This document shows, piece by piece, positions 60,855-64,000 of a stretch of 64,000 nucleotides of DNA. The position numbers and the translations under genes are program-made. Source of the stretch: JAWLHU01 sp041690255 (GTDB lineage: Bacteria > Bacillota > Sulfobacillia > Symbiobacteriales > Symbiobacteriaceae); the NCBI GenBank assembly GCA_041690255.1, contig JAWLHU010000009.1:186001-250000 (forward strand), read 5' to 3'. The first letter of the stretch is position 1. Each line of letters starts with the position of its first letter. Under the pieces are notes generated by a model. The model saw only the letters and a list, made by a program, of their open reading frames with translations. It was not told where the DNA came from and ran no database searches.

Positions 60855-61982
60855 GTGGAACAGGTGGCCGATCATTCCTGGCGTACGGAAGGAGTCTTCA
60901 ACCGAATCAAGGAGGCCTGCTATGCCGGACTCTCCCTGGAGGACCTGCAGCACACCATCCTGGAGCAACTCCGCAAGGAGATCAACTACGAGGCGTACTG
61001 CATAAACCGGGTGGATCCCACAACCGAGCTGATGATTGGCAGCATTGGGGAAGGGGTTGGCGGAACAGAGGAAGTCCGGACGTTCTTGGAGCAGATCTAC
61101 TTTGAGGACTACCTGCTGGACTTCAGACAACTCTCTCGCACCCGCCGCCCGGCACAACTGGTCTCCAAGGTAACCAACGGCCGGCTGGAGAAGGCGCTCC
61201 GTTACCGAATCCTTTTCAATGACTTGCGCCTTGGTGACGAGTTGCGAGCCGTCTTCACCGCAGGCCACAGGCCCTGGGGTTCGGTTTCGCTCTTCCGTGG
61301 CGAGGGCGGTCCCTTCTTCGCAGAGAACGACCTGCAGCTAATGGTACGCCTGGCTCCCCACATAGGGGCGGGCATGCGTGCAGCCGTGCTGCGCAGCATG
61401 GAGCAGGGCCCATCGGCCGGAAACTCCATGCCCGGCATGCTGCTGCTCCGGGAAGATGGTCGCCTGGAGTTCTACACGCCGGCCGCAGAGCGATGGCTGC
61501 TGGAGATTGAGGATTACCCGGGCCAGTGGGAGCTCCGCCGGGGACTGCCCGTGGCGGTAATCACCCTGACAGCCGCGCTGAAGCGTGCCCTCTCCATGCA
61601 GACCGAGGCCGAACAGGAGCTGCTTCCCCAGGTCACCGTCCGAGGGCGCAGCGGCAGTTGGCTGACCCTTCACGCCTCCACCGTCGCCGGAGCGGGTGCA
61701 GCGTCCGGCCATACCACCGTGCTGATCGGCCCGGCTGTACCGGGTGATCTGGCCCGCATCCAGACCAGTGCGTACGGACTGACACCGCAGGAGGATGCCA
61801 TCTGCCGGTTTGTGGTACAGGGCGCCACCACCCAGGAGATCGCAGGCGCCCTTTACATCACCCAATACACGGTCCAAGACCACCTCAAGCACATCTTCGA
61901 GAAGGTGGGGGTCCGATCCAGGCGGGAGCTGGTCAAGCAGCTCTACCTTCAGAGCGAGTTCTACGACCTGACTGGTCGGTAA
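60855..61982 (+). CDS. LuxR-family regulator with N-terminal sensory domain
   Basis: A 375-residue protein. Residues about 15-190 resemble a GAF-like fold, followed by a PAS-like segment (LREDGRLEFYTPAAERWLLE). The C-terminus is a LuxR helix-turn-helix (YGLTPQEDAICRFVVQGAT, TQEIAGALYITQYTVQDHLK). Two GTG codons, at 60855 and 60864, could start it; AGGAAGAAGG precedes them. It is divergent from the cupin gene and precedes the S9 peptidase, so either may be a target. The signal is unknown. Confidence 0.87.
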   Translation: MEQVADHSWRTEGVFNRIKEACYAGLSLEDLQHTILEQLRKEINYEAYCINRVDPTTELMIGSIGEGVGGTEEVRTFLEQIYFEDYLLDFRQLSRTRRPAQLVSKVTNGRLEKALRYRILFNDLRLGDELRAVFTAGHRPWGSVSLFRGEGGPFFAENDLQLMVRLAPHIGAGMRAAVLRSMEQGPSAGNSMPGMLLLREDGRLEFYTPAAERWLLEIEDYPGQWELRRGLPVAVITLTAALKRALSMQTEAEQELLPQVTVRGRSGSWLTLHASTVAGAGAASGHTTVLIGPAVPGDLARIQTSAYGLTPQEDAICRFVVQGATTQEIAGALYITQYTVQDHLKHIFEKVGVRSRRELVKQLYLQSEFYDLTGR

Positions 61983-62047
61983 AAAGGTGAACCCTTCCAG
62001 GGGAGTTCCGGTCTTATAGATAGCCACAGGCAAGGGAGGTTGATCCC

Positions 62048-63877
62048 GTGACCCAGCGCCCCGCCTACAAGTTCGAGCAGTTCTTTGCCGTTCGGCGCAT
62101 TGGCGCCCTCTGCCCCGCACCGAATGGAGAGTCCGTCCTGTTCGTCAGTGACATCAGCGGTCAGTTGAACCTCTGGCAGGTCTCCAGCCAGGGGGGCTGG
62201 CCCCGCCAGCTCACCCTCTTCACCGACGACTCGGCCCGTGAGGCTGCCTTCTCGAAAGATGGCGCCAAGATCGCCTTCCTGGCAGACCACCATGGCGATG
62301 AGCAGTTCCAGGTCTACCTCATGGACGCCGTGGGCGGATGGCCCGAGAAGATCACGGACCGGCCCGATGTGCAGTACGCCATTGCCGGCGGCTCCTTCTC
62401 CCCCTGCGGCCGCTACCTGGCCTTCTCCGGTAACGCCGCTAACCCGCAGGATGTGGACATCTACCTCTACGATCTGCAGACCAAAGAGACCCGCCAGGTC
62501 ACCCGGGGCGGAGGGATCTACTACTTCACCGGCTTCTCGCCGGACGGCAGCAAGATGACCGCCGTCAACTTCTACGGCAACACGAATCAAGACATATACC
62601 TGATCGATGTGGCCAGCGGGGAGATGCAGAACCTGACCGCCCACGAGGGGCGGGAGGCAAAGTTCTTCCCGGCCGGTTGGCTGAAGGATGGCTCCGGCTT
62701 CTTCATGGCGACCAATGATGGCCGGGAGTTTGACGCCGTTGGCTATTACGATCTGGCGGCCGGCAAGTGGACCTACCTGATCACCGCGGACTGGGACATT
62801 GAGAACTTCGCCGTCAACGGGGACCGTTCGCTGATCGCCTATGTGGTCAACGAGGCGGGCAACTCGGTGCTGCATGTGATCGAGCGGGAGAGCGGCAAGT
62901 CGGTTGCCCTGCCCGCGATCCCCAAGGGCGTGATCTCGGAGATCGCCTTTGCCGGCAAGGACGAGCGGAAGCGGCTCTTCATTCAAATGGCCTCCTACGG
63001 CCAGGCGACCAATATCTACGTGCTGGACCTGGAGGCACAGTCCTTCACCCAGGTGACCGAGTCGATGCTCGGCAACATTCCGGATGAGGTCTTCGTGGCG
63101 CCGGAGTTGGTCCACATTGAGTCCTTCGATGGCCTGAAGATCCCCGCCTGGCTCTACAAGCCCGACGGGATCGTGGCGGGCGAGCAGGTGCCCGCCGTCC
63201 TCTCGATCCACGGCGGACCCGAGGCCCAGGAGCGGACCGGCTACAACTACGGTGGCTACTACCAGTACCTGCTCAGCCAGGGCGTGGCCGTGCTGGCCCC
63301 GAATATCCGGGGCTCCAGCGGCTTCGGCATAGGCTACCAGAAGCGGATCCACCGGGACTGGGGCGGCGCCGAGCTGAAGGATATCGAGGCCTGCAACGCA
63401 TTCCTCCGCTCCCTCGACTGGGTGAACAGCGAGAAGATCGGTGTCTGGGGCGGCTCCTTCGGCGGCTTCGCCACCCTCTCCTCCGCCACCCGCCTGCCCG
63501 ACCTCTGGGCCTGCGCCTGCGACTTCTGCGGTCCGTCTAACCTGGTCACCTTCCTCAAGTCGGTCCCGCCCCACTGGAAGCCCGCCATGAAGGCCTGGCT
63601 GGGCGACACCGAGGAGGATTACGACTTCCTCATGGAGCGCTCCCCGATCACCTACGTGGATCACGTGAAGGTCCCGCTCATGGTGGTCCAGGGCGCCACC
63701 GATCCCCGGGTCGTGAAGGCCGAGTCCGACCAGATGGTCGAGCGGCTCCGCTCCCTGGGGCGCGAGGTGGAGTATCTCGTCTTCGATGATGAGGGGCACG
63801 GCTTCACCAAGCGGGTCAACCAGTTGAAGGGCTACGGCGCGATGGCCGACTTCCTGGTCCGTCATCTAAAGGGATAG
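62048..63877 (+). CDS. S9 family peptidase (acylaminoacyl/prolyl oligopeptidase type)
   Basis: A 609-residue serine peptidase: a beta-propeller (about residues 20-350, including FSKDGAKIAFLADHHGDEQF) and an alpha/beta-hydrolase domain with the nucleophile Ser470 in WGGSFGGF, Asp in QGATDPRV and His in DEGHGF. There is no signal peptide, so it is cytosolic, probably trimming short peptides. The GTG at 62048 follows GGGAGG. It is the intact counterpart of the decayed copy at 2230-3193, though the two are clearly different sequences. Confidence 0.94.
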   Translation: MTQRPAYKFEQFFAVRRIGALCPAPNGESVLFVSDISGQLNLWQVSSQGGWPRQLTLFTDDSAREAAFSKDGAKIAFLADHHGDEQFQVYLMDAVGGWPEKITDRPDVQYAIAGGSFSPCGRYLAFSGNAANPQDVDIYLYDLQTKETRQVTRGGGIYYFTGFSPDGSKMTAVNFYGNTNQDIYLIDVASGEMQNLTAHEGREAKFFPAGWLKDGSGFFMATNDGREFDAVGYYDLAAGKWTYLITADWDIENFAVNGDRSLIAYVVNEAGNSVLHVIERESGKSVALPAIPKGVISEIAFAGKDERKRLFIQMASYGQATNIYVLDLEAQSFTQVTESMLGNIPDEVFVAPELVHIESFDGLKIPAWLYKPDGIVAGEQVPAVLSIHGGPEAQERTGYNYGGYYQYLLSQGVAVLAPNIRGSSGFGIGYQKRIHRDWGGAELKDIEACNAFLRSLDWVNSEKIGVWGGSFGGFATLSSATRLPDLWACACDFCGPSNLVTFLKSVPPHWKPAMKAWLGDTEEDYDFLMERSPITYVDHVKVPLMVVQGATDPRVVKAESDQMVERLRSLGREVEYLVFDDEGHGFTKRVNQLKGYGAMADFLVRHLKG

Positions 63878-63884
63878 CGCAGAC

Positions 63885-63923
63885 GATGACGGCCCGGTGC
63901 AGCGGATGCACCGGGCCGTCATC
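63885..63923. terminator. Bidirectional terminator after the S9 peptidase
   Basis: A perfect 17-bp stem with a 5-base loop between two convergent genes; TCT follows on the plus strand. Confidence 0.85.
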
Positions 63924-63924
63924 T

Positions 63925-64000
63925 CTAGCCGAGAACGCTCAGGGCGATCAGATACTGGGCCGCAAAGTAAGTGGACATGACCCCGAGGTCGGCCAACCGG
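63925..64000 (-). CDS. C-terminus of a membrane protein (gene runs out of window)
   Basis: A minus-strand frame ends in TAG (63927-63925) right beside the shared terminator and reads LGVMSTYFAAQYLIALSVLG. This looks like the last transmembrane helix of a larger protein. Only 24 residues are visible, so no family is assigned. Confidence 0.4.
   Translation of the reverse strand, partial: RLADLGVMSTYFAAQYLIALSVLG

Noticed and set aside
61961..63865. 634-residue minus-strand open frame
   Set aside because: Antisense to the S9 peptidase, which has complete catalytic motifs.

Overview
The window is about 63% G+C and has strong GGAGG-type ribosome binding sites, many GTG and TTG starts, DegV, YitT and LiaF-like proteins, a firmicute-type ethanolamine (eut) locus and a caa3 oxidase. 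Taken together this suggests a high-G+C, probably thermophilic, aerobically respiring member of the Firmicutes/Clostridia, of the Symbiobacterium kind. That placement is inference from gene content; there is no rRNA gene here.

Layout. (1) 1-3.2 kb: the end of a DUF116 gene, a WYL regulator, a small zinc-ribbon gene and a decayed S9 peptidase. (2) 3.2-18.3 kb, minus strand: one long ethanolamine microcompartment operon, read eutS, ANTAR regulator, antiterminator leader, eutA, eutB, eutC, eutL, a EutK-like shell gene, eutE, eutM, eutT, pduL, eutJ, flavoprotein gene, eutN, pduS, pduT, a EutQ N-terminal-like gene, eutH, eutP. It has no alcohol dehydrogenase but carries the Fe-S electron-transfer pair PduS/PduT. 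(3) 18.5-19.2 kb: a thioredoxin-fold protein whose redox motif is TGA-Pro-His-Cys, with a hairpin placed as a bacterial SECIS; it is probably a selenoprotein. (4) 19.3-26 kb: two ECF sigma/anti-sigma pairs, an exported protein and an MFS exporter. (5) 26-31 kb: an Ala/Lys-rich protein, a 15 x 22 bp tandem repeat, DegV, a lipoprotein and a DinB-like protein. (6) 31-36 kb: a molybdopterin/Fe-S/NrfD reductase operon of tetrathionate-reductase type, with three TGACA-type repeats upstream. (7) 36-44.4 kb: a lipoprotein, a fused ABC permease, and a binding protein/histidine kinase/sigma-54 activator operon. (8) 44.5-48.4 kb: LiaF-like, YitT, pyrophosphatase and UPF0316 genes. (9) 48.4-60.2 kb: an aerobic respiration cluster (DUF420, CtaA-CtaB fusion, Sco, DUF983, ctaCDEF, ctaG), split by a decayed 3.5 kb island holding a broken acyl-AMP ligase, a metallo-beta-lactamase-fold gene and IS256 and FtsK remnants. 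(10) 60.2-64 kb: a cupin, a LuxR-type regulator and an intact S9 peptidase.

How it works together. Ethanolamine enters by EutH and is cleaved by B12-dependent EutBC, supported by EutT and EutA. EutE makes acetyl-CoA and NADH, and PduL makes acetyl phosphate, inside a shell of EutS, EutM, EutL, PduT, the EutK-like protein and EutN. With no EutG-type alcohol dehydrogenase nearby, PduS plus the Fe-S shell protein PduT could pass NADH electrons outward. Expression appears to be controlled by an ANTAR protein acting on a two-hairpin leader before eutA, but that ANTAR protein has lost every phosphorylation residue of its receiver domain. The most exciting items are the selenoprotein, this phosphorylation-independent antitermination circuit and the redox-wired compartment.
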